64,000 bases of DNA from Craspedostauros australis (lineage: Eukaryota; Bacillariophyta; Bacillariophyceae; Mastogloiales; Achnanthaceae): positions 930,001 to 994,000 of the forward strand of contig JAMXDE010000010.1 in the NCBI GenBank assembly GCA_026770025.1, read 5' to 3'. The translations under genes were made by a program, and so were the position numbers. Below the pieces are notes generated by a model, which saw only the letters and a program-made list of their open reading frames with translations, was not told where the DNA came from and ran no database searches. The first letter of the stretch is position 1. Every line of letters starts with the position of its first letter. Positions 30,807 through 41,153 of the stretch are shown one piece after another.

Positions 30807-32340
30807 ATGTTCTCATCCGCACGATCGTCCCTCACCGCCATCGCCAAGCGACAGTTCGCGTCGCCTCGGACTCGCAATGCATCGTCGCTGGCGGATACTC
30901 TGTCGACTTTGAAGGGAGAGCACTTCATGACCATCGACCAGTTGACGTAAGTCGCAGCGTCTCGCATCTTTCAATGCAAGCACACGTTCCTCCTCCCCAT
31001 CGATCCATCAAATGCGCTGATGGATCAGGAGCGGCTCGGCGTCATTTGGAAGCAGAAGGGGGTACATACCATACTCCAACAAATGAAGCTACGGCCGAAT
31101 GATTGGATGGGAAGCACGTGGATATGCCGATGTCGCTGACGGATTGTATGGGATCGCACACATGACCAATGAAGGATCAATCTGGTATCTGCCACCCAAC
31201 AGCACACGGTCCTACCTGTTGTCCATTTGCCATGAAGTTGATTGGTATAATACCATCCAGCCGGCATGCACGGAATGAATACATGCTTACGGAATCTCTG
31301 TCTCTTGTGAATTGACACCTATGCCAATATCAACTCCATACACCTCTCTTTGTGCACACACAAACACACACGCATTCATATTCATGTCCACGTCCATGTT
31401 CATTGCCATATTTCATTTTTGCACTATTGCTGGACTCAGCAACGATGAGCTGAAAGGTCTCCTGAATCTGTCGCAAAAGTACAAAGACATCTACAGCGAC
31501 AAGTCCAACCCAAATCCAAAACCGCTCGACGGTGACTCCGTCAGCATGATCTTCCAAAAGAGATCCACACGAACGCGTGTGTCGACGGAAACTGGCATGG
31601 CACTGCTTGGTGGACACGCCCTGTTCCTTGGTCCATCTGACATCCAGCTCGGCGTCAACGAATCCATGCGTGATACAGCCTCCGTCCTGGCGAGATTCAA
31701 TTCGTTGGTCTTGGCACGCGTGTTCTCACACAGCGACATCGAGGAGCTCGCCAAGTACTCCACAGTTCCCATCATCAACGCACTTTCCGACTTGCACCAC
31801 CCGCTCCAAACCTTGGCGGACATCATGGCGTTGCAGCAGCATTTCGGCGCCGATTTGGAAGGCAAGACCTTGGCATGGGTCGGCGATGGCAACAACGTCC
31901 TGCACGATCTCATGCTGGGCTGCGCCAAGATGGGCATGAGCGTCAACATCGCCACTCCCACCGGATACGAGCCAAACGCCGAGATCTTGGAGAAGACGAA
32001 GCAGCTCGCTGCTGAGAACGGGGGCGTCATTTCCACCACGACCGTCGCCGCTGATGCCGTGAAGGGCGCCGACGTCGTCGTGACCGACACCTGGGTCAGC
32101 ATGGGCCAGGAGGAGGAATACGCCAAGCGCGTCAAGGACTTCGACGGCTACCAAGTCAACAATGACCTGATGGGCAAGGCCAACCCTGGCGCGGTCTTCC
32201 TGCATTGCCTTCCGCGTCATCCGGAGGAGGTCACGGACGAGGTCATCTACAGCGATCAGTCGCTGGTCTTTTCCGAAGCCGAGAACAGAATGTGGACCGT
32301 CATGGCTGTCATGGCTGCCCAGCTCGGGAAGGTTGAGTAG
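30807..32340 (+). CDS. OTC: Ornithine carbamoyltransferase, mitochondrial type, two exons (346 aa)
   Basis: Makes citrulline from ornithine and carbamoyl phosphate. Exons 30807-30946 and 31440-32340; the intron 30947-31439 has a GTAAGT donor and a CTCAG acceptor and splits a Thr codon (AC|C). The carbamoyl-phosphate loop Ser89-Thr-Arg-Thr-Arg, His167-Pro-Leu-Gln and the ornithine-site His302-Cys-Leu-Pro are all present, and length and order match the family. Exon 1 encodes a presequence-like N-terminus (MFSSARSSLTAIAKRQF: Arg/Ser/Ala-rich, no acidic residue), consistent with mitochondrial import. In diatoms this enzyme belongs to the mitochondrial ornithine-urea cycle; that role is inferred from the targeting signal. 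Confidence 0.95.
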
Positions 32341-33098
32341 ATCAGTGCTCTCCCATCATGTGGATGTGTGAGTGTGGGGATGGTGCTGCATTTGATCCTC
32401 TCAGGAAGTATTATATCAAGGTTGTGACATCCTCCAAAACACGCAGCAGAGATGCTGCTTTCACCTCGTGCATACGAGTATCTGTGAGTATTACGTACAC
32501 AAGTCGGCATGCTACTTGACCATATAATACAAGTATATTAGATGCAGATGTTGGCATTACGAAGTAGAACATTGCACATGGCCCAACTCTGATCTGCTAT
32601 CCGCGTATTGTACAGTATGTGCAGGTAATGTCCCATTGTGTCTGGTCCATACTCTTATGTGGCTCCTACGCGTACACGTGCCCCCGAGGTCGTAGATCGA
32701 AGATGCGGCCGCGTTTCGGAATCGAATCTGAGGGCTTGCTTCAATCGCATGTAACCAATCCCGTGGCGAATCACGCGCCACAATCAAGCCGATGCCAAGA
32801 GACCGAAAAGTTCTCCTCATTTTCCAACGCTGACTTGTGGGTTCTTCATTGTTGCCAAAACGCGAACGACATCGCCAGCGGTTGGAGAGGGCTGTTGGTG
32901 ATGGAGACATTCACCTGCCATGGTCCACAGTCTTATCATCCCCAACAACAAAGAGGGACATACCTACGGAGAGCCCGCATTTGGAAGCAGAGAGAAGGAG
33001 AGATCAAGCCACGGAACTGCGGCACAGATACAAGCAGACTAGAGAGAGAGAGAGAGAGAGAGAGAACACTCGACTCGGCTCTACATAGTGTTGACGCC
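32341..33098. other. Intergenic, leader of the Nudix gene
   Basis: About 760 bp. The frame of the Nudix gene stays open upstream to 32619, but this part is not protein-like. A (GA)n tract lies at 33041-33065, 34 bp before the chosen ATG. Confidence 0.5.
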
Positions 33099-34513
33099 AT
33101 GATTTCAAGAGTGTGGATGGGAGTGCGTCGGCGAGTTCTGCCAACTTCGTCGTGCCTTTCCCAGCATCAGCACCAGCATCGACGAGTTGGCGCCGAATCT
33201 GCGAGATTCTCGCGACACCACTCATCGCACCAAACGCCATCCAGTGGCAACGAATCGCTGCCATCCTCCGACAGACTCATTTGGCGATCGGTCGATGGCG
33301 ATGACAGCGATGATGGAGTTGTCATTGCGGCCGATGCCAACGACAGCCATCCACAACAGCAACAACGTCATCCGCACGATCCGGTGGCATGGCACGACGA
33401 CGTGGCCAGCAATCCTGGCGATTCCGATCTCTCCAGTTTGCTGGAGCGCATCGAGAAGCAAGAACTGCAAGGCGGGCGCATGAGAACGCGGCAGCAGGGC
33501 GTGCTGCATGAAGATCCAAAAATTGACATGCGGTTGCTCACGGAGAACTACACGGTCAAGAGCTTGGCCAGCGCCTTGCGCGATCGTGAGGAAGTGCTGC
33601 AGCATTGTGCGCAGCTCGCGCAGAACAACGACGTCGAAGGACTCAAAGCGGCATTGGACATCTTCCATCCCGACCTGGTGCTGCAACAGCGCAAGGATAT
33701 CCGCCGGTTGGATCTGTCGCGGACGTTGACGGGGACGTCGCTGGAGATCATCCGCAAGGCGTTGATGAGGATGCCACGGCGTGTCACGCAGGCGCATTCC
33801 AAGCGGGCTGGTGTTGTGCTGGCCATGTGCCATGTCAACGGAGTGCCGTCGTTGTTGTTTGAGAAACGGGCAGCGTCATTGCGTGCTCACCCGGATGAGA
33901 TCTGTCTGCCCGGTGGTATGTTCTGTTCCGTCGAAGACAAGACCATCGTCGAGACCTGCTTGAGGGAGATGGGGGAAGAGATCGGCGGTCTGCCCTTCGA
34001 GCAGAACACGAGCGGTTTTTCCGGAGTCAACGTTCTGGGCGTCCTGAGATGCAACTGGGGGAATGTGCACCATCTCGTCGGCGTTGCCGTCACGCCGTTG
34101 GTGGTCATCCTGCAGAAGGATCTGGGAGATTTGCGCCTCGAACCCAACAAGGATGAGGTGTCAGAAGTCTTCACGGTGCCGGTGCACACGCTGCTGGACA
34201 GCAGCAAGTGGATTCACAAGGAGGATCATGCACCCATCTTCATTGGCGGGCCATACGCAATCTGGGTAAGTGTCGGAGGGCGGCCTGGACAAGGAGTTGA
34301 TTTGCAAAGCGTGATGCTGCCATTCAAGCGACCGTACGCATATTCCACAATGCTCGCCTCCTCTCACATTACCTCATCTAACTTTCTTGAACTGTATGCA
34401 ATGTTTCATGCTTCGACTGTTCGTAACTCTCGCAGGGGCTGACGGGATACATCCTTCAACGCTTCATGAAGGATATTTTGCTACCACATCATGTCAAGCT
34501 CACAAATCATTGA
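33099..34513 (+). CDS. CoA-pyrophosphatase-type Nudix hydrolase, two exons (414 aa)
   Basis: Exons 33099-34265 and 34436-34513; the intron has a GTAAGT donor and a CGCAG acceptor and is phase 0, placed so that GPYAIW joins GLTGYIL, a conserved junction in NUDT7/NUDT8 proteins. The Nudix box is at about residues 270-292 (LPGGMF...LREMGEEIGGL), preceded by the NuCoA-like motif LLFEKRAASLRAHPDE. Members cleave CoA and acyl-CoA to 4'-phosphopantetheine and 3',5'-ADP in peroxisomes or mitochondria. The first ~235 residues are an extension: an Arg-rich start that could be a mitochondrial presequence, a His/Gln/Ser-rich stretch, then a charged helical segment. The C-terminus (VKLTNH) is not a peroxisomal tripeptide. 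Confidence 0.88.
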
Positions 34514-35206
34514 CAAGGCAGAATATACGTACGACTACAGAATAGATAAGACGCCGCCTTCACTTGACTCCAACTGTCACAGTCATTCGAAGCCATTAGC
34601 CGGACTACGAGTATGACGGACCAATCCACGCGGTGGCCATACTAGCACACGAGTATCATGCCCAATGGCCACTATCGTCGCAAAAGTCAGCGTCGCAGAA
34701 CATGCACAAAACAACCAAGGTGGTCGTTATGGTACGCACTCGAACATAGGGCAGTGAGACCACCTTTTCATGGAGTAGCACTCCTCGCATAACATTGTAA
34801 GCTAATTTTCCACGGCATGTAGAGTGCAAAGGATGCTTCATCAGTACGGTGTCGCCTTCATGTTGTTGGAACAGACAGCGTCTGTGCGGGACGATCCAGT
34901 TCACGAAGGTATCTTTGTGAGGATTGAATGCGTGACTCAGATCCGTCATCAGCAACCTCCCTTCGGTCACGACAGAGAGAGAACATCTTCGGACCAGCTC
35001 TCCTGTCTCCCCTCTTCCCATCACCATCAACGGAGCAACCAGTGACAAGAGAGACAGACATCACCATCGCCCTCCCTCCCTCCCTGTTGCGATCCCTTCC
35101 AGCGTTCCATCTTCGTCCTCATCCTCGCCAACAAAAACACTCCCATTTCCCCCATTTGGTTGTCCAGACATCAGCGCGCTCACGACAACACTTGAGAATA
35201 GCCATC
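34514..35206. other. Intergenic, no gene seen
   Basis: About 690 bp. The last ~200 bp are C/T-rich and probably carry the cupin gene's 5' UTR. A 130-codon antisense frame (34656-35048) has no protein-like features. Confidence 0.5.
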
Positions 35207-35866
35207 ATGTCTCTCCTCCCGACAAAAACGAAGGATGCTGTCGATGCGCTTGGCCTGATACCGCATCCAGAAGGCGGCTTCTTCCTCGAGACTTTCCGCA
35301 GCGGAAGCGTGCCCATGACAAGCCGCGGCCACACCAACTTCGACGTGGAGGTCCCGTCCAAGGATCTGGTTGAGACCGACCGCAAAACGCGCCCCGATGG
35401 TGACACAAGACGCAATGCGTTGACCAGCATCTACTGGGTACCAACCATCGAATCGCCCATGCTCAAAATAGTCGTGCAGGTCTCGGATCATGTGCGGCTG
35501 TACCATGGCGGCCAGCCATTCCGCCATCTGCTGTACGATCCAAGCACGAAGACCATCGAGGAGAAGGTGCTCGGGCCCGATGTGCAAAACGGACACCAGC
35601 TGCAGATCTCCGTCAAGGGCGGAACCTGGGTGTGCGGTCGCCTTCACGATCACGCCATTCTCAACGAGTACGAGTACTGCATACTCGCGGAGGTATTTGG
35701 CCTTGGCTTTGATGTTTGCGACTTCAAATGGGTGACGCAGGAAATGGTGTCATCTTGCAGCAACGAGGTTCAAGAGAAGCTGCAAGAATTCGTAAACACC
35801 GATGTCGAGGTCGTACAAACAAGCGAGCAAACGCGGGAAGACTTTGACAAGTACTACAACGACTGA
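35207..35866 (+). CDS. Cupin_5 / DUF985 family protein (219 aa)
   Basis: A single-exon protein of the cupin_5 (YML079W-like) family. Conserved features: LGLIPHPEGGFFLETFRS at residues 16-33, the central beta strands through SIYWVPT and HVRLYHGGQP, GHQLQISVKGGTWVCGRL, and the closing GFDVCDFKW. The family adopts a double-stranded beta-helix fold and its biochemical role is unsettled. Compared with typical members there is a charged insertion of about 20 residues (VPSKDLVETDRKTRPDG) after the first motif and a longer acidic C-terminal tail. The start at 35207 is chosen because homology begins nine residues later and the upstream open frame is C/T-rich leader. Confidence 0.85.
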   Translation: MSLLPTKTKDAVDALGLIPHPEGGFFLETFRSGSVPMTSRGHTNFDVEVPSKDLVETDRKTRPDGDTRRNALTSIYWVPTIESPMLKIVVQVSDHVRLYHGGQPFRHLLYDPSTKTIEEKVLGPDVQNGHQLQISVKGGTWVCGRLHDHAILNEYEYCILAEVFGLGFDVCDFKWVTQEMVSSCSNEVQEKLQEFVNTDVEVVQTSEQTREDFDKYYND

Positions 35867-36850
35867 AGAGACACAGTGGTCGACACAGAAGAGGAGAGCA
35901 TGTCAAAGAAGAGTGTAGTGGAGTGAATGAATGAATGAGTGAACGGTCCAACACGACCGCACTTGCGGATGTGTGCATGTTCGTCAATGCACAAATGAAC
36001 AAACGAGCAAACGAAGAAATGAACAAATGAACAAGCGTACAGATGAACAAGCCCACGAACCCACAAATGCGCAAATGCGCCAAGCGCAAACATGGTGAAT
36101 AGGAATGAATCATTGGCCAGAAGTCAAAATAGCCCCTTGTTACGCACACTTCTCCTCTACCGCATGGTAGAGGCTGCACCTCATTCTACTTCGTTGAGAA
36201 TAATTACAATTCTGGATACGCACAGCCGCAGTCTCTCTCTCTGGAGAGAGTATCTTATATCTCCTTATTGCGTTGTTGGTGAGTAGGGGGCTGAACGTTC
36301 AGCTGATCGCTGCAGGGACTTGTCCCAAGGGATCGAATCAACGCAAAGGTCGAAGCAGGAGGAGATACTCTACACGTACATATTCTGCGTGCGCAAAGAT
36401 GGAGGTGAAGGTACTTCTTATTGCGCGCTTCTTGGATGATAAGTGGGTGATCATGGTTACGTTTGGCGCAGGATGGTGAAATACCTTGTGCGCCGATGTG
36501 TGTGCTTCTACATTCATGATATGTAGACCAGAATACTAACTCTACATTCTATGTCGTAGACAGACATCTGTCAAAGCGTTCAGATCCGCGAAGTCGTCAG
36601 ATACAGATGGTTGTGTGACGCACCACAGGCGGTCAAGGAACACGCACATCACACACACTCGCAGCCATGATGCCAACACACCCAACAAGCGACACACATC
36701 AACAACAGATCCAACCCTCGGACCGGAGATGAAAACCGACATCTAATTGCCAATCAATCACAACATCAGCAACCAAGTCAACCGCAAACCTGCAACGCAA
36801 CCCTCCTTCCGCATCGCAATATTCGTGCCGAAAAACTCAGCCTGTCCAAC
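35867..36850. other. Intergenic with degenerate short repeats
   Basis: About 980 bp. From 35920 to 36075 there are loose repeats of ATGAA and ACAAA-type words (for example GAATGAATGAATGAG near 35923). No gene seen. Confidence 0.55.
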
Positions 36851-37081
36851 ATGAAGCTCTCTGCCGCCATCCTCCTCGCCATCCCAGCCGTGGCCTCCGC
36901 CTTCGCCCCAGCCCACGTCTCCAGCAAGGCCTTCGTCTCGCAGCTGTCCGCCAAGCCAGCCAAGTCCGCCGAGGAAGATCTCGAGATGACAAGAAAGGTC
37001 ATCCTGTCTTTCTCTGATGAGGGCGAGGCCGAGGATGCCGCTGAGCCTGCTGCCGAAGAATCCAAGGAGTCTGACGAGTAG
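36851..37081 (+). CDS. Small acidic plastid-targeted protein (76 aa)
   Basis: A complete 76-residue frame. Residues 1-17 form a signal peptide (Lys at position 3, Leu/Ala/Ile core), cleaved at ASA|FAP, the classical diatom plastid import motif with Phe at +1. Residues 18-40 are Ser/Ala/Lys-rich like a transit peptide. The remaining ~36 residues are strongly acidic (Glu/Asp/Ala, ending SKESDE) with one short hydrophobic helix (MTRKVILSF). The upstream leader is A/C-rich as in the neighbours. No family is recognised. The mature product would be very small and acidic, perhaps a stromal accessory protein; this is a guess. Confidence 0.75.
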   Translation: MKLSAAILLAIPAVASAFAPAHVSSKAFVSQLSAKPAKSAEEDLEMTRKVILSFSDEGEAEDAAEPAAEESKESDE

Positions 37082-37949
37082 GCGATCCGCTGGTCCAACC
37101 ATGGTGAATGGGATATGCTGAAGATGCAGCATCGGTTCACAGCGAAGGATCATGTGACGAAGGGGGTGGCTTGGGGATGCCAATTCAACAGTGCGTGTCA
37201 CGATGCAACCACAAGTTACCCACCCGCCGAAGGGTCCCACTTCTCTCACAAATGTGGACTCATGACATAGACGCCCTCCATTGTGGAGTTCATCATTCCG
37301 GAAAGGACCGCCTCGATGACATCGTGTGGAGACAATTCGAGTCTCGGCTCGTGTCGCCCTCTGGTTTGGGAAGGTCTTGGAGTGCTCTATCATACATGAA
37401 TCTTCTCGCACCACGGACAGAATTTGCTAAACTTAAACAACCAAGTCAGAAATGCACGTGAGATCAGGCATTGTATTGCATAATAGAAGTACCGTGGGTA
37501 GTGGCACTTCTTTCGTCCCGCTGATGTGTGGGTGGATTCATCCAGAAATGATGACAGAAGCTGCAAAGTTACCAACGCAAATCCTCCAGGGTGCTGCGCT
37601 GAAGTGACTCTCTGGGGATGCTCCTGACATCTGCTCTGGACTGCTCGTGTTGGTAGATCATCCATTCTCACACACATCACAGCAACGCGATTCGTGATCA
37701 ACAAGTCCCACTTCTCGCTTCTTGCTTCTCGCTTGGTGGCCCATGATCACAAACCAACACAGCCGGAAGAGCGGCTGCTGATGGGCAAGTATCAAAGTAG
37801 AGAGTGGAGCAGACCAAAGCAAAGCATTGTGGAGCAGAGTAGAGAGAGAGAGAGAGTTGCACATTTGCCAACAGCCCTGTTCATGCCTCGTGGTGGACAG
37901 ACGAGTTACAGTGAGCGTACTCGCAACATCCATCAACACAGAACAAATC
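37082..37949. other. Intergenic, leader of the methyltransferase gene
   Basis: About 870 bp. Nothing gene-like. A GA tract at 37839-37856 lies 94 bp before the next ATG. Confidence 0.5.
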
Positions 37950-39083
37950 ATGAACGCTGGGTTTTCATTCAATTTCATCACTGACGACGATGCTGATGGT
38001 GGTCAGTCATCAACTGCGCATATCCGCATCGAAACAAAACAACATAGTCATAGCCAGCCACGAGAGGAACAACGTGCAGCATTGTCACAAACTGCGCAGC
38101 AAGTCAAACAACATGATGCTGACGATAATGACAATGCCTATCGCGGCGATGGCGGTGGCGACGACCATCGGTTCCGTTGGCATCCCATTTCAGAAAGCAT
38201 GCTCGCCCAACATTTCAACGAAGCAAAGAAAATACGCTGCGCGGCAATTCCTCTGCGACAACGCACGGATGGTAGCGGCAATGATCCTCCACACACCACC
38301 ACGCTTTTCACGATCGATGAATCGACATCATCAGCTGCCTTGGACTTTCCCAATTCTGACCTTGTCTCCGGCACGTACGAAGGCGGATTGAAGGTATGGG
38401 AGTGCAGCTTGGACCTTTGTCGGTATATTGAGGCAAGTCCTGGCACGATCCGCGGTCAAGTGCTGGAGCTTGGCTGTGGTCATGGTCTGCCGGGTTGCAT
38501 GATCCTCAAACGAGCCTACGATGGCTCCAAAGGTATGCAAGGTAGCTCTGTTGCGACCAACGTGACTTTCAGCGACTTCAACAGTTTCGTGATCGATGAA
38601 GTCACGCTTCCAAACATCGTTCTGAACATTCGCGACGGTTCGATCCAAGACAGTGATGTGGCCGAGTCCATTTCTTGGATTGCGCAGCACGCCGCCTTGA
38701 GTTCAGGCCATTGGACGTCCCTGTCGAATCATCTTCTCTCGATGACGCGTGATGGATCGTATCATCCCCCTTGTGTCCCGAGGAATGGATTGTACGATGT
38801 GATTCTCGCAGCAGAGACCACGTACTCCATCGAAGCAGCTGGGGATACAGCGTCCATGATCGTGAAGCACCTCGTGGTCTCGTCTGGCGTTGCCTACGTT
38901 GCTCATAAGAGGTACTACTTCGGGGTCGGCGGTGGATCCGATGCGTTCCAAACTGCGTTGCAGAATGACGCCCGTCGTCACGACATGACAGCATCCGTTC
39001 AAATCCTCGAAGTTTACGACGACGGCGCCAGCAACATTCGGGAGATTCTGGGGGTGAAGCTTCAGAAGGCCACTGAACACTGA
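37950..39083 (+). CDS. METTL18/HPM1-type histidine protein methyltransferase (377 aa)
   Basis: A Rossmann-fold SAM-dependent methyltransferase. Motif I is VLELGCGHGLPG at residues 171-182. It is preceded by GTYEGGLKVWEC, and followed by FSDFNSFVIDEVTLPN near 207 and by AHKRYYFGVGGG near 320; these strings are characteristic of METTL18/Hpm1, which methylates a histidine of ribosomal protein L3 (uL3). The N-terminus MNAGFSFNFI also matches the family's FxFNF start and supports the ATG at 37950. Residues 12-75 are a Gln/Asp/His-rich low-complexity insertion. Single exon. Substrate in this organism is inferred from the family. Confidence 0.85.
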   Translation: MNAGFSFNFITDDDADGGQSSTAHIRIETKQHSHSQPREEQRAALSQTAQQVKQHDADDNDNAYRGDGGGDDHRFRWHPISESMLAQHFNEAKKIRCAAIPLRQRTDGSGNDPPHTTTLFTIDESTSSAALDFPNSDLVSGTYEGGLKVWECSLDLCRYIEASPGTIRGQVLELGCGHGLPGCMILKRAYDGSKGMQGSSVATNVTFSDFNSFVIDEVTLPNIVLNIRDGSIQDSDVAESISWIAQHAALSSGHWTSLSNHLLSMTRDGSYHPPCVPRNGLYDVILAAETTYSIEAAGDTASMIVKHLVVSSGVAYVAHKRYYFGVGGGSDAFQTALQNDARRHDMTASVQILEVYDDGASNIREILGVKLQKATEH

Positions 39084-39696
39084 TGGATGTGCAAAGATGG
39101 ATGACTTGTAGAGCGAGAGAGAGAGCATACGGCCGATGCATGGTAGAATTATGGATGCAAAGAGTGCTTGCTTTGTGGAGTGGGATTGCCACTCAATCCC
39201 ACCATACTCCTCTCCACATAGTCAGACTATTCGAAGCTCAAAGCAACAGAACTGTTACTACTCTTATGTATTACAGAGTAGAGCAGAGCAGATCAGAGCA
39301 GAGTAGAGTAGCCCACTGAGACTTCGTTGCAGTATCGTGTGTTTCTTGGGGTCAACATTTCCCTCTCTAAATTCGTTTATCTATCTAAAAACCGAAACGA
39401 AAATCGAAGCGGTCGAATTTTGACTCAACGGAATAACAAGGCCAAACAACCTTTCGACGGACGACGGACATGCGTCGCTTTTTAGTAAGGGGTAACGGAG
39501 CGCATGTGTCAAACAACAAACAGCGATTTCATCAACAACGCCAACTGCGACAACAACAGGCACTGCACGGCTCACCATTGTCACACCAACCCCTTGCCTT
39601 GTGTTTGCTGCCTGATCGGAGTCCCAAGACAACACCAACCATCCTCACCCGTACCGCAGACTCAGACCCTTGACGTACAGGAAAAACACTGCCACC
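39084..39696. other. Intergenic, no gene seen
   Basis: About 610 bp, with a degenerate AGAGCAG/AGAGTAG repeat at about 39278-39312. The last part is the 5' UTR of the ribosomal protein gene. Confidence 0.5.
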
Positions 39697-40522
39697 ATGT
39701 ACGTGCCGACGAACGATCGAGAGGTGTCGATGGATGGAATGTGAACGGCGAAGTTGCCGACGATGGCTGGAGTGGCCTGGTTGTCGGCTGTGGTTGTCGA
39801 ATTGGGTGTTGCGACGATTTGGAAGGGTCGTTTCAGGATCGGCAGTGAAGAACAGGAGAGGCCGCATCTGGGCTTCCGGCGACAGGAAGGATGGCTGACT
39901 GATCACGACAGCCAAAACAACAGCGCAACCAACTCGCTCACATTAGCCATTGTACTGCTCTCCCCTTCGAATGCTCTGATCGTTGACGCGGACTGGTTAC
40001 CGCACATTGGAACGCGATCTGAATTGTACAAACCAACGCAAACGCTGCACCACCGACGAAAACGCTGATACTGAACGCTTCCACAGGTCGAGCTCGTTGA
40101 TGCAAGGACCGGAATTCCAGCACATTCTGCGTATTCTTAATACAAACGTGGAAGGAAAGCGAAATGTCGTTTTCGCTTTGACCAAGATCAAGGGTCTTGG
40201 ACGCCGTTTCACTGACCTCATCTGCAAAAAGGCCGAGGTCGACGTCAACAAGAGAGCAGGAGAATTGACCGCCGATGAGATCGAGAAGATCGTCGCCATC
40301 ATCCAGAACCCAAGCCAGTTCAAGATCCCGCTCTGGTTCCTGAACAGACAGAAGGACTTCAAGACCGGAAAGTACAGCCAGGTCTTCGCCCAGAACATTG
40401 ATGCCAAGCTCCGTGACGACATCGAGCGACTCAAGAAGATCCGCGCCCACCGCGGTCTTCGTCACTGGTGGGGCATCAGAGTCCGTGGACAACACACCTG
40501 CTCCACCGGACGCCGCAAGTAA
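39697..40522 (+). CDS. RPS18: Cytosolic 40S ribosomal protein S18 (uS13), start codon split by an intron (145 aa)
   Basis: Exon 2 (40087-40522) encodes an almost complete S18: [42 protein letters not shown] and [19 protein letters not shown]. The best start model joins AT at 39697-39698 (context CCACCAT, donor GTACGT) to the G that opens exon 2 after the CACAG acceptor, giving [13 protein letters not shown]; the intron of 388 nt splits the ATG. An alternative is the in-frame ATG at 40099, which shortens the protein by four residues. The C-terminus stops after TGRRK, slightly shorter than the animal protein. Confidence 0.9.
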
Positions 40523-41153
40523 ACAATGAAGAAACCATAGAAATATTGTTCCAAATTGACGCGCTACCTTCTCTCTGGAGCTGAGGGGGATGGCTGTCAC
40601 TCCTCGTCGGAGTACTCTTCACTGATTCATGTCGAGGTGTGCGGAGACCAACGTCCGTATGTATAGCAGTAGCTGTTGAAGCACCACCACCACCCTGTTT
40701 CCATCCCCTGCGTGCTTCGGGTGGACTTGGAATACCAACAGCGTGGAGGTAGCTCGACATTCATAGTAAAGGTGAACGTCGGGGATCGTCCCTGCGTGTT
40801 GCGAGACGCAGTCAGCTCAATCGATACTGCAGCCCTCTTGTCACCGTGTCTGACCAAATCGACCACCGGAGCACTGCTTAGTCCGTTGAGTCGAAGGATG
40901 GAAAACAGCCAACAAAGTGAAGTTTCGTGATCGTCGGTCGAAACAACAGCGTTGTGCTGCCTCGCGGGCATCTCCTTCACCGCCATCGTTGTTCACCATC
41001 GACATGATCTTGCCCGACGACCCTTTTGCCATCATCCTGAACCGCAACCGCGCATCGAGGAAGACCTCCGATTACCATAGTAGAACTCGTATACAGGCCT
41101 TCACGACACCAACTCATCCCGGAAGAGGAAGCATCAATTGATTATAATTCAAG
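40523..41153. other. Intergenic, no gene seen
   Basis: About 630 bp between S18 and the twin CX9C gene. Short frames on both strands lack protein-like composition. Confidence 0.5.

Noticed and set aside
30331-30950. Frames on both strands across the 10-bp array
   Set aside because: They encode only simple repeats (Thr-Thr-His-Asn-Asn-Thr-Gln-Gln, or Cys/Val/Leu) and owe their openness to the array.
32619-33098. N-terminal extension of the Nudix frame by 160 codons
   Set aside because: The sequence contains a (GA)n tract translated as Arg/Glu repeats and Cys/Trp-rich odd composition; the ATG at 33099 begins plausible protein.
34656-35048. 130-codon minus-strand frame upstream of the cupin gene
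   Set aside because: No recognisable domain, and it overlaps the likely cupin leader on the other strand.
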